This document shows, in pieces, positions 38,384-44,602 of a stretch of DNA of 44,602 bases. Location of the stretch: contig DATHJB010000111.1 in the NCBI GenBank assembly GCA_035316325.1, positions 1-44,602 on the forward strand. The letters are read 5' to 3'. The position numbers and the translations under genes are program-made. The notes under the pieces were generated by a model, which did no database searches, was not told where the DNA came from, and saw only the letters and a list, made by a program, of their open reading frames with translations. The DNA comes from Acidimicrobiales bacterium (GTDB lineage Bacteria; Actinomycetota; Acidimicrobiia; Acidimicrobiales; VFJN01). The stretch's first letter is position 1. Each line of letters starts with the position of its first letter.

Positions 38384-39100
38384 TCAGACCTGCACCAGGG
38401 AGTCGACGTCGGACGAGGTCGACACGTGGGTCATCCAGAGGCGCACCTGGTCGGGCCGGGCGCTGAGCGTGGCCGCCACCACCACGTGCCCGTCCTCCTT
38501 CTCCAGGAACACCTTGTCGAGCTCCACCTCGGAGAGCTCGTCGAGCCGCGCCAGGAACGCCGTGGCGTCGGCGCCGGTGGCGAGGTGGACGCGCACCGTC
38601 AGCGACGTGCGGGACCAGCGGCGGCGGATCGTGTCGCGCAGGGGCCGCAGCAGCACCAGGCTCCCCAGCAGCACGACGGTGGCGACCGCGGCGGTGCCGA
38701 TGTCGCCGACGCCGCAGGCCAGGCCGATGGCGGCGACGGTCCAGAGGCTGGCGGCGGTGGTGAGGTTGCGGATGGAGTTGCCGCTGCGGAAGATCACGCC
38801 CGCCCCGAGGAAGCCGATGCCCACGGCGACGTTGGACGCGACGCGGGTGACGTCGATGTTGACGTTCGTGCCGGAGCGCCGGCCTTCGAGCTCCAGGAAC
38901 CCGAGCGTGGAGATGACGCCGAACAGTGCCGCGCCCAACGCCACGGCGATGTGGGTGCGCAAGCCGGCCGGCTGGTCGCCCGCCTCGCGCTCGATGCCGA
39001 CGGCCGCGCCCAGCACCGTCGCCGCCAGCAGGCGCACGAGGGCGTCGCCGTCGAGGCTCAGCGTGGTGAGATCGGCCCCAGCAAGCGTTGTCACGGACAT
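38384..39100 (-). CDS. MgtC/SapB family membrane protein
   Basis: A 238-aa membrane protein. The MgtC core spans about residues 18-160: LLAATVLGAAVGIEREAGDQ, GLRTHIAVALGAALFGVIS, VGIGFLGAGVIFRSGNSIRN and LTTAASLWTVAAIGLACGVG. The C-terminal soluble part is short. MgtC proteins support growth at low magnesium or inside host cells and can inhibit the F-type ATP synthase; in environmental bacteria the role is unclear. ATG 39100 is the first start that preserves the family N-terminus. It lies inside the stress island but may have its own promoter. Confidence 0.92.
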   Translation of the reverse strand: MSVTTLAGADLTTLSLDGDALVRLLAATVLGAAVGIEREAGDQPAGLRTHIAVALGAALFGVISTLGFLELEGRRSGTNVNIDVTRVASNVAVGIGFLGAGVIFRSGNSIRNLTTAASLWTVAAIGLACGVGDIGTAAVATVVLLGSLVLLRPLRDTIRRRWSRTSLTVRVHLATGADATAFLARLDELSEVELDKVFLEKEDGHVVVAATLSARPDQVRLWMTHVSTSSDVDSLVQV

Positions 39101-39201
39101 GGGTTTCCCCGTCGTCGCAGGTCGCAACCTCGGGCGTGTCCTGCGAAGGGGGTTCGCCGTCCCGTCACCGGGAAGACATCTCGTGACGAAGGAGGTTCCC
39201 C

Positions 39202-39417
39202 ATGGGATTCCGCAAGAACGCCGACGACGACGGGCAGCCCCGCAAGCGTCGCCGCAAGCCCCTGTTCCTGGCACTGGTCGCCGGTGCGGCCGGCTGGGTG
39301 TACGTGAAGGTGATCCGGGCCGGTCGCCCGGACGTCACCGAGGAGGCCGACGACGCCGAGGCGGTCGAGACGAACAACCGCAAGGCCGCCGCCAACCGCA
39401 AGGCCGCCGTCAGCTAG
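39202..39417 (+). CDS. Small single-TM basic protein
   Basis: A 71-aa protein. A charged N-terminus (KNADDDGQPRKRRRK) is followed by one membrane helix (LFLALVAGAAGWVYVKVIRA) and a tail with the direct repeat NRKAAANRKAAVS. The ribosome binding site AAGGAGG is one of the strongest in the window, 7 nt before ATG 39202, suggesting high expression. Divergent from mgtC, convergent with the 39443 gene. No family is recognised. Confidence 0.75.
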   Translation: MGFRKNADDDGQPRKRRRKPLFLALVAGAAGWVYVKVIRAGRPDVTEEADDAEAVETNNRKAAANRKAAVS

Positions 39418-39433
39418 CAACGCAGTGGTCTGG

Positions 39434-39468
39434 TCCTGCTGGTCAGGCGTTCGTGTCGACCAGCAGGA
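39434..39468. terminator. Hairpin at the convergent gene ends
   Basis: TCCTGCTGGTC (39434-39444) pairs exactly with GACCAGCAGGA (39458-39468). It covers the last codons of the minus-strand gene ending at 39443 and follows the small membrane protein gene ending at 39417. Confidence 0.5.
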
Positions 39469-39784
39469 TCAGCTGCTCGTCACCACACGAGAACTGGTAG
39501 CGCAGGCCGTCGTCGGCGTCCTCGACCTGCAGGTCGAGCAGCGCGCCGCCCGCCTCCCAGTGGCTCATGATCGCCTCGAGCTCCAGCTGGGCGTCGGTCG
39601 ACGGCTCGGCGCCGAAGCCCAGCGACAGCGGCGTGCCGGCCGGCACCCGCTCCAGGCCGCGGTCGCACGGCTCGAGCGTCACGAGGTCGACCACCGTGCC
39701 CTTGCGCAGGTGCTCCACGTGGATGATCTGACAGACCACCTGCAAGCGGCCTGACGTCCAGACACCGAAGGGATCTCTCACCAT
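39443..39784 (-). CDS. Hypothetical protein of the stress island
   Basis: A 113-aa acidic soluble protein. It begins MVRDPFGVWTSGRLQVVCQIIHV and ends LILLVDTNA; a beta-rich first third is followed by a helical part (DAQLELEAIMSHWEAGGALL) and a beta end. No motif is recognised. GGGGA lies upstream of ATG 39784. It is the last gene after the RsbU-type phosphatase on the same strand (33 bases), so it could be the end of the stressosome operon. Confidence 0.7.
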   Translation of the reverse strand: MVRDPFGVWTSGRLQVVCQIIHVEHLRKGTVVDLVTLEPCDRGLERVPAGTPLSLGFGAEPSTDAQLELEAIMSHWEAGGALLDLQVEDADDGLRYQFSCGDEQLILLVDTNA

Positions 39785-39817
39785 GGAAGCGTCCCCACCG
39801 TCGGCCGGCGCGATACG

Positions 39818-40834
39818 TCAGCCGAGAAGGGTGGCGGCGAGGATGCAGATGTCGTCACGGGCGCCGTCGGGGGCGAGCTCGGCGAGCACGTGGTCGCACA
39901 GCTCCTCGGCGCTGCCGGTGAAGCCCTCGGTGGCCCGGGCCAGCAGGGCCAGGCCGTCCTCACCCGAGCGCTCGGCCGGCTCCACCAGGCCGTCGGTGTA
40001 CATCAGCACGTGGCCCCCGACCGGCAGCGGCAGCGCCACCTGGTGACGCTCCTCGGGCGGCGGGCTGACGCCCAGCAGCCGCCCGTGACCCCCGTTGACC
40101 AGGTGCGACGCGCCGTCGGGGCCGATCACCACCGGCGGCGGATGCCCGGCGCTGGTGACCACCAGCTCGTGCCGCGCCGGGTCGACGGTGACGTAGACCA
40201 TGGTGGCGATGTCGCCCGCACCGAGCCGCTCCACCAGCACGTCGAGGTCCTCGATCACGCCGGCGGGCTCGCGACCGCCGAGGGCGTAGGCCAGCACGGC
40301 GATGCGCAGCTGGCCCATCGTGGCCGCGGCGGCAACCCCGTGGCCGGTCACGTCGCCCACCACCAGCCCCACCCGGTCGTCGGGCAGGTCGAGCACGTCG
40401 TACCAGTCGCCGCCGGCGTGGGTGTCGGTGCCACCCGGGAGGTAGCGGACGGCCACGTCGAGCCCGGCGGGGATCGGGGCCGCGGTCGGCATCAGGTCGC
40501 GCTGCAGCATCCGGGCGATCGCCCGCTCCCGCTGCACGGCCTCGTGGGCCTCCCAGTAGCCGCGCTGGGTCATCTCGAAGGTCGACAGCGCCTCGGCGAG
40601 GAAGCCGAAGCTGGCGTCGATCGCCTTCTGCGCCGGCCCGTCCGGCGCCGTGTCGAACAGGTCGGCCACGGCCTCGCGGTGGACGTCGACCAGCTCGAGG
40701 ATGGTGGCGCCGTTGGCGCAGGCGGCCCGGCCCAGCCGGTAGGCCTCGGCGAGCTGGCTCTCCTCCCCGGCCTCGACGTAGCGGGCCAGGGTGGCGCGGT
40801 ACGTGGCGGCGAGGTTGGCGGGGCTGTAGGGCAT
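39818..40834 (-). CDS. rsbU: RsbU-type PP2C serine phosphatase
   Basis: A 338-aa phosphatase. Residues about 1-115 are a helical domain like the RsbU N-terminus that binds RsbT (YRATLARYVEAGEESQLAEA, LELVDVHREAVADLF). A linker QRERAIARMLQRDLMP follows, then the SpoIIE/PP2C domain with GGDWYDVLDL, VVGDVTGHGVAAAATM and GARDDICILA holding the metal-binding Asp residues. It would dephosphorylate the RsbV-type antagonist when activated by RsbT. It overlaps nothing but follows rsbX by 7 bases. The combination with rsbR, rsbS, rsbT upstream fits a stressosome output. Confidence 0.93.
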   Translation of the reverse strand: MPYSPANLAATYRATLARYVEAGEESQLAEAYRLGRAACANGATILELVDVHREAVADLFDTAPDGPAQKAIDASFGFLAEALSTFEMTQRGYWEAHEAVQRERAIARMLQRDLMPTAAPIPAGLDVAVRYLPGGTDTHAGGDWYDVLDLPDDRVGLVVGDVTGHGVAAAATMGQLRIAVLAYALGGREPAGVIEDLDVLVERLGAGDIATMVYVTVDPARHELVVTSAGHPPPVVIGPDGASHLVNGGHGRLLGVSPPPEERHQVALPLPVGGHVLMYTDGLVEPAERSGEDGLALLARATEGFTGSAEELCDHVLAELAPDGARDDICILAATLLG

Positions 40835-40841
40835 GGGTGGG

Positions 40842-41459
40842 TCAGCTCACGTTCCGGCCGCGGTAGCGGGCGACGAGCACGAGCGCGTCGTCCTCGTAGG
40901 TGGCCTGGTCGGCCAGGATCGTCTCGGCCAGCCGGTCGACCGCGACCTCGGGCCGGATCGGGCTGGTGAGGTCGCCCCGCACGCCGTCGGTGGCGATCAC
41001 GAGCGCATCGCCCGGTGCGAGCTGCAACGGGTCGCTCACGTGCAGGTTGGGCAGGAGGTAGCCCAGCACGCCGCGGCACAGGAACACGCCGTGGTTGCGG
41101 GGCCGGGCCATCTCGTCGGCCCGCAGCAGGGTGCCGTTGACGTTGCCGACCCCGAGCCAGTCCATCCGGCCCGTCTCGCCGTCGACGATCGCCAGGGTGG
41201 CGGCGACACCCCGGCTCTCGGCGAGGCGCTCGTGGGCCAGCAGCAGCAGCGCCTCGACCGGCTCCGCCCGGTTCTGCTCGATCACCCTGATCGCGAGCTC
41301 GGCCGCCTCGGCCGCCTCGGGGCCGTGGCCCAGGCCGTCGATCACGGCCAGCACGGCCCGCGTGCTGGTGGCGAGGACGGTGGCGATGTCGCCGGACAGC
41401 GCCTGGCCGACCATCGGCCGGCTGGCGACGGCCCAGTCGAGGAACGGGTTGTCGGCCAT
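40842..41459 (-). CDS. rsbX: RsbX-like PP2C phosphatase
   Basis: A 205-aa stand-alone SpoIIE/PP2C domain. AVLAVIDGLGHGPEAAEAAE is the D-G-x-G-H-G metal motif; GDALVIATDGVRGDL and ATYEDDALVLVARY hold the other Asp residues. In Bacillus, RsbX removes phosphates from RsbS and RsbR to reset the stressosome; the same role is likely. It lies between rsbT and the RsbU-type gene on the same strand, 25 bases after rsbT. Confidence 0.9.
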   Translation of the reverse strand: MADNPFLDWAVASRPMVGQALSGDIATVLATSTRAVLAVIDGLGHGPEAAEAAELAIRVIEQNRAEPVEALLLLAHERLAESRGVAATLAIVDGETGRMDWLGVGNVNGTLLRADEMARPRNHGVFLCRGVLGYLLPNLHVSDPLQLAPGDALVIATDGVRGDLTSPIRPEVAVDRLAETILADQATYEDDALVLVARYRGRNVS

Positions 41460-41484
41460 CGACGACTCGGCTACTCGTGACCCG

Positions 41485-41904
41485 TCACTCGCCGCACCAC
41501 TTGCGCATGATCACCGTCGTACCACGTCGGGGCTTCGTGATGATGGTGAACTCGTCCATCAGGCGGCGTGCGCCGGGCAGGCCCAGGCCGAGGCCGTCGC
41601 CGGTGGTGAACCCGTCCTCCAGGGCCCGTTTGACGTCGGCGATGCCGGGCCCCTCGTCGTGGGCGGTGATGAGCAGCGAGCGCCGCCCGGTGTCGTCGAC
41701 CAGCTCGAGCTGCAGCTCGCCGCGGCCGGCGTGGGTGAGCATGTTGCGGGCGATCTCGGAGATGGCCGTGGCGACCATCGTGAGGTCCGTGGCGCCGCAG
41801 CCCCCTGTGGCTGCCATCTCGCGTCCCACCTGGCGCGCCTTCACGATGTCGGCGTCGGTGGTGATCGAGATGTGGGCCACGTCGGTCGGGCGCCGGCCGT
41901 CCAC
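41485..41904 (-). CDS. rsbT: RsbT serine/threonine kinase
   Basis: A 139-aa GHKL kinase. The N box is AISEIARNMLTHAGRG (E-x-x-x-N), the G1 box AHDEGPGIADV, the G2 box TGDGLGLGLPGARRL. RsbT phosphorylates RsbR and RsbS in the stressosome, then leaves to activate the RsbU phosphatase. GTG 41904 is four bases after the rsbS stop with GGAG 7 nt upstream. A longer frame overlapping rsbS is rejected. Confidence 0.94.
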   Translation of the reverse strand: MDGRRPTDVAHISITTDADIVKARQVGREMAATGGCGATDLTMVATAISEIARNMLTHAGRGELQLELVDDTGRRSLLITAHDEGPGIADVKRALEDGFTTGDGLGLGLPGARRLMDEFTIITKPRRGTTVIMRKWCGE

Positions 41905-41908
41905 GTCG

Positions 41909-42268
41909 CTACTCCGTGATGAGCTCGTCGAGCAGCATGAGACCTTCTTCGAGGTCGAGCGCGGTGTCGACGTCCTCGAGGGTGATCCCCAGCTGCACCA
42001 TGGCGAACGCGACCTCGGGCTGGATCCCCACCAGCACCGTCCGGGCACCCCGGAGGCGGGTCATGTGGGCGATCGTGCGCAGCGTCCGGGCCGCGAACGA
42101 GTCGAGGACGTCGAGCGCGGTGGTGTCGACCACGATCCCGCGGGCCCGGTAGCGGGAGACCTGCTCCATCAGGTCGTGCTGCAGGTCCTCGGCCTCGCTG
42201 TCGGACATCGTGGCCTGGATGGTCGCGATCAGATATCCCCGTTGGCGCAGGACCGGGACGTGTGACAT
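41909..42268 (-). CDS. rsbS: RsbS stressosome scaffold protein
   Basis: A 119-aa single STAS domain. VLDSFAARTLRTIA carries the Ser that RsbT phosphorylates (Ser59 in Bacillus); HVPVLRQRGYLIATIQATMS and GARTVLVGIQPEVAFAMVQL are typical of RsbS. ATG 42268 has GAGG 8 nt upstream. Gene order rsbR-rsbS-rsbT matches the conserved stressosome module. Confidence 0.94.
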   Translation of the reverse strand: MSHVPVLRQRGYLIATIQATMSDSEAEDLQHDLMEQVSRYRARGIVVDTTALDVLDSFAARTLRTIAHMTRLRGARTVLVGIQPEVAFAMVQLGITLEDVDTALDLEEGLMLLDELITE

Positions 42269-42290
42269 GTCGTTGCCTCGGGACCGGCGT

Positions 42291-43205
42291 TCAGCGGATC
42301 TCGCCGACGCGCTCACCCGTAGCGGTCTGCGTGACCTCGTAACCCAGCAGGCGCTCGGCCTGCTCGATGCCGCCCTGCAGGTCGCCGACGGCGTTCATCT
42401 TCGACAGGTCGACGCCGATCGTCACCAGCGTGAGGGCGATCTCCGACGACAGGCCGGTGATGATCACGCTGGCGCCCATGAGGCGGGACGCCTCGACGGT
42501 CTGCACCAGGTGGTTCGCCACCGTGGAGTCGATCTCCGGGACGCCGGTGATGTCGATCACGACCACCTTGGCGCGGTGCGTGCGGATGCCCTTGAGGAGC
42601 TGCTCGGTGAGCTGGCGGGCCCGCTGGTTGTCGAGGATGCCGATGATCGGGAGGATCACCAGGCGCTCGCGCACCTGCAGCACCGGTGTCGACAGCTCGC
42701 GGATGGCCTCCTGCTGCTGGCGGATGATGCGCTCGCGCTCCTGCACGAACGACACGCCCACCGTGTTGGCGATGCGGTTGGCCGCCGGCTCGTAGGCGTC
42801 GAGCACCCGGTTCAGCAGGTCGAAGTCGCCCTGGTACTTCTTGAACAGCGACCGGGCGAGCACGTCGCGCAGCAGCAGCACGATGCCGAGGACCTCTTCG
42901 GTCTCGACGCCCCGGGGGATGATCCGCTCCGACAGGCTGCGGGCGTAGTCCTGCAGGGCCTCCACGCTGCCGGTCTCCAGCACCTCGACGTAGTTGTCGT
43001 ACACGGAGGTGGCCTCGGAGAACAGCTCCTCCGGGGTCATCGCCGTGAGGAGGCGGGCGTCGGTGATGCGCCGGGCCCACTCCTCGCGCAGCTGGGTGCG
43101 GTTCTCGCGCAGGTGGGCCACCAGCTCTGGGAGCAGATGGCTCGCGTCCGGCGCCGATGCCGCAGTGGCTTTCCGGCCCCGTGCCGACTCGGATGGGTCA
43201 GTCAA
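42291..43205 (-). CDS. rsbR: RsbR-type stressosome sensor
   Basis: A 304-aa protein. Residues about 20-165 form an all-helical domain (LREEWARRITDARLL; YARSLSERIIPRGVETEEV; LLRDVLARSLFKKYQGDFDLL) resembling the RsbRD-type N-terminus rather than a globin-like one. Residues about 185-290 are the STAS domain, with VVVIDITGVPEIDSTVANHL holding the phosphorylation-site region and MGASVIITGLSSEIALTLV. The start is a TTG (43205) supported by AGGAGG 7 nt upstream. It is first in the stressosome operon and divergent from an RsbW-like gene. Confidence 0.93.
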   Translation of the reverse strand: MTDPSESARGRKATAASAPDASHLLPELVAHLRENRTQLREEWARRITDARLLTAMTPEELFSEATSVYDNYVEVLETGSVEALQDYARSLSERIIPRGVETEEVLGIVLLLRDVLARSLFKKYQGDFDLLNRVLDAYEPAANRIANTVGVSFVQERERIIRQQQEAIRELSTPVLQVRERLVILPIIGILDNQRARQLTEQLLKGIRTHRAKVVVIDITGVPEIDSTVANHLVQTVEASRLMGASVIITGLSSEIALTLVTIGVDLSKMNAVGDLQGGIEQAERLLGYEVTQTATGERVGEIR

Positions 43206-43357
43206 CAGTGCACCTCCTGGTGAACCCAGCGGCGAACTCTACGTTCTCTCCGGGTGGCGGCGCGCCACGTCGGTTCAGATCGGGTTGGTTCAGGGCACCG
43301 ACAGCGGGAAGACAAGTGGCGGGCGCGGAGCACGTGGTTGGATAGCGGGCCGGAGGA

Positions 43358-43744
43358 GTGATGCAAGTAGCCGAGCAGTTCCCGGGACGCTCCGACCAGA
43401 TCCCGCGCGCCAGGGCGCTCGTGCGCTCCTCGCTGCGCTCCTGGGGTCTCAGCGCCACCATGGACGACCTGCTCCTGGTGGTCAGCGAGCTGTTCACCAA
43501 CGCCGTGCTGCACGGCGACGGCCAGGTGGAGCTGCGGCTGGAGCTCCTGCCGGGCTGCGTGCGCCTCGAGGTGGTCGACGAGGGCGCGCCCGACGCTCCC
43601 ATGCCGCTGGAGCCGGTCACGGGCGCGCTGTTCTCCGGCCGCGGCCTCGCCATCGTCCAGACGGTGGCCACCGCGTGGGGCAGCGCCCGCGCCTCCCACG
43701 GCGGCACACGCGTCTGGGCCGAGATCCCTCGTCACCAGGTGTAG
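43358..43744 (+). CDS. RsbW-like anti-sigma factor (GHKL ATPase)
   Basis: A 128-aa HATPase_c_2 protein. The N box is LLVVSELFTNAVLHGDG (E-x-x-x-N present), the G1 box VVDEGAPDAP, the G2 box FSGRGLAIVQTVATAWG. Such proteins hold SigB/F-type factors and phosphorylate STAS antagonists. CGGAGGAG lies just before ATG 43358. It converges on the sigma gene at 43777 with 32 bases between the stops and is divergent from rsbR, so it links the stressosome to that sigma factor. Confidence 0.9.
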   Translation: MMQVAEQFPGRSDQIPRARALVRSSLRSWGLSATMDDLLLVVSELFTNAVLHGDGQVELRLELLPGCVRLEVVDEGAPDAPMPLEPVTGALFSGRGLAIVQTVATAWGSARASHGGTRVWAEIPRHQV

Positions 43745-43776
43745 GGGTCTCGCTCGGGGTTCGCTCGGGTGCGGGA

Positions 43777-44571
43777 CTAGCGCTCGGATTCGAGCTTGTG
43801 GCGCATCTTGTCGAGCGAGGCCCGCAGCAGGCGCGAGATCTGCACCTGGCTGACGCCGATCTTCTCGGCGATCTGCGACTGGGTGAGACCGTCGACGAAG
43901 CGCATCTTGATGATCAGGCGCTCCCGCTCGGTGGGCAGGGCGTCGAGCAGCGTGCGGACCGTCAGCTTGGCCTCGGCCGCGGCGTAGCCGGGGTCGCTGC
44001 CGCCGAGCGTGATGGCGTCGGCGGTGTCGTCGTCGCTGGGCGGGGCCAGCGGCACGCCGCGGTAGCAGCCGCTCACCTCGAGGGCGTTGAGGGCGTCCTC
44101 GACGGTGACCCCGGCCCGCTCGGCGATCTCGGGGATGGTGGGGGAGCGGCCCAGGGTCTGGTGCATCTCGTCGACGACACCGCTGACCACCTGGTACAGC
44201 TCCTTGGCGCGACGGGGGACGTGGAGCGTCCACGTCTTGTCGCGGAAGTGGCGGCGCAGCTCACCGAGGATGGTGGGCACGCCGAACGTGGTGAACATCA
44301 CCCCGTACGTCGGGTCGAACCGGTCGATCGCCTTCAGCACGCCGAGCATCGCCACCTGCACCAGATCGTCGAGCGGCTCGCCCTTGTGGGCGAAGCGCCG
44401 GGCGCAGTGGACGGCCAACCAACGGTGGTCTTCGATGAGCTCGTTGCGCAGCTTGCGGTCGCCGGTCTTCCGGTACTCGGCGAAACGTGGGTCCAGCGTC
44501 CGGCGCTCGTCGCGGTCTGTGCGCGGCGTGGTGCTGCCGGTACTAGTGGGATGTGCGGTTACGTCAATCAC
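43777..44571 (-). CDS. SigB/SigF-type RNA polymerase sigma factor
   Basis: A 264-aa sigma factor of normal family length. Region 2: LDDLVQVAMLGVLKAIDRFDP and FTTFGVPTILGELRRHFRD; region 3: VPRRAKELYQVVSGVVDEM; region 4: LPTERERLIIKMRFVDGLT, SQIAEKIGVSQVQISRLL. It is the closest match here to SigF/SigB general-stress factors. The start is GTG 44571, with GGAG 5 nt upstream. Its anti-sigma partner is probably the converging gene at 43358. Upstream sequence runs off the window within 31 bases, so the promoter is only partly seen. Confidence 0.95.
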   Translation of the reverse strand: MIDVTAHPTSTGSTTPRTDRDERRTLDPRFAEYRKTGDRKLRNELIEDHRWLAVHCARRFAHKGEPLDDLVQVAMLGVLKAIDRFDPTYGVMFTTFGVPTILGELRRHFRDKTWTLHVPRRAKELYQVVSGVVDEMHQTLGRSPTIPEIAERAGVTVEDALNALEVSGCYRGVPLAPPSDDDTADAITLGGSDPGYAAAEAKLTVRTLLDALPTERERLIIKMRFVDGLTQSQIAEKIGVSQVQISRLLRASLDKMRHKLESER

Positions 44572-44602
44572 CTTTGCTCCGATCGGTCTACCGCTAACGT
44601 CA

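Noticed and set aside
1-44602. CRISPR arrays, insertion sequences, prophage or integrase genes
   Set aside because: No regularly spaced repeats, transposase or integrase motifs were seen; the only mobile-type trace is the HNH remnant at 30697-30864.

Overview
The window is about 44.6 kb of very GC-rich DNA with strong third-position G/C bias. It most likely comes from an actinobacterium, and my best guess is the Acidimicrobiia (Iamia-like relatives). The evidence is: the gene block mec-cysM-murI-MBL-rph-rdgB, which follows the Mycobacterium tuberculosis Rv1334-Rv1341 order; an actinobacterial-type tmRNA tag (AKNTSANADYAVAA); an ECF42 sigma factor with a YCII partner; and many starts that look leaderless, with a TANNNT -10 box 6 to 8 nt before the start codon. 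The species assignment is inference.

Layout. 0-10 kb: a DUF4242 protein with a lipoprotein, a large AAA/LuxR regulator, a TetR regulator, an iron-siderophore binding lipoprotein with a DUF2470/siderophore-interacting reductase fusion, an alpha/beta hydrolase, and a divergent MFS exporter/TetR pair with a perfect 17-bp palindromic operator. 10-16.6 kb: an unrecognised two-gene membrane unit (1041-aa polytopic protein with a probable beta-propeller domain, plus a 4-TM partner), then a decayed patch (MFS remnant, TfoX remnant) around a SigX5-like sigma factor and an unknown protein with a start-codon hairpin. 16.6-21.4 kb: an alternative oxidase behind a LysR regulator, a RibD-like reductase, and a zinc-free oxidoreductase divergent from an HxlR regulator.

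21.5-34 kb is a housekeeping stretch: ssrA (tmRNA), the bioA-bioF-bioD operon, smpB, mec-cysM, murI, a metallo-beta-lactamase-fold pseudogene, rph, rdgB, a D-threonine-aldolase-like enzyme, an unusual short-variable-arm tRNA with anticodon UAG, an HNH remnant, a second RibD-like reductase, the YCII/ECF42 pair and clpP. ssrA, smpB and clpP act together in ribosome rescue and degradation of tagged proteins. 33.9-36.2 kb: an MT0933-type antitoxin-like protein, rpe, a DedA protein and a CBS-domain protein.

36.2-44.6 kb is a general-stress signalling island. It has two SigB/F-type sigma factors, two RsbW-like ATPases, a STAS antagonist, a full stressosome operon (rsbR-rsbS-rsbT-rsbX and an RsbU-type PP2C phosphatase), MgtC and small accessory proteins. 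Genes here form two partner-switching modules, only one of which has a nearby STAS antagonist. No CRISPR array, insertion sequence or prophage was seen. Four gene remnants (MFS, TfoX, MBL, HNH) show local decay.
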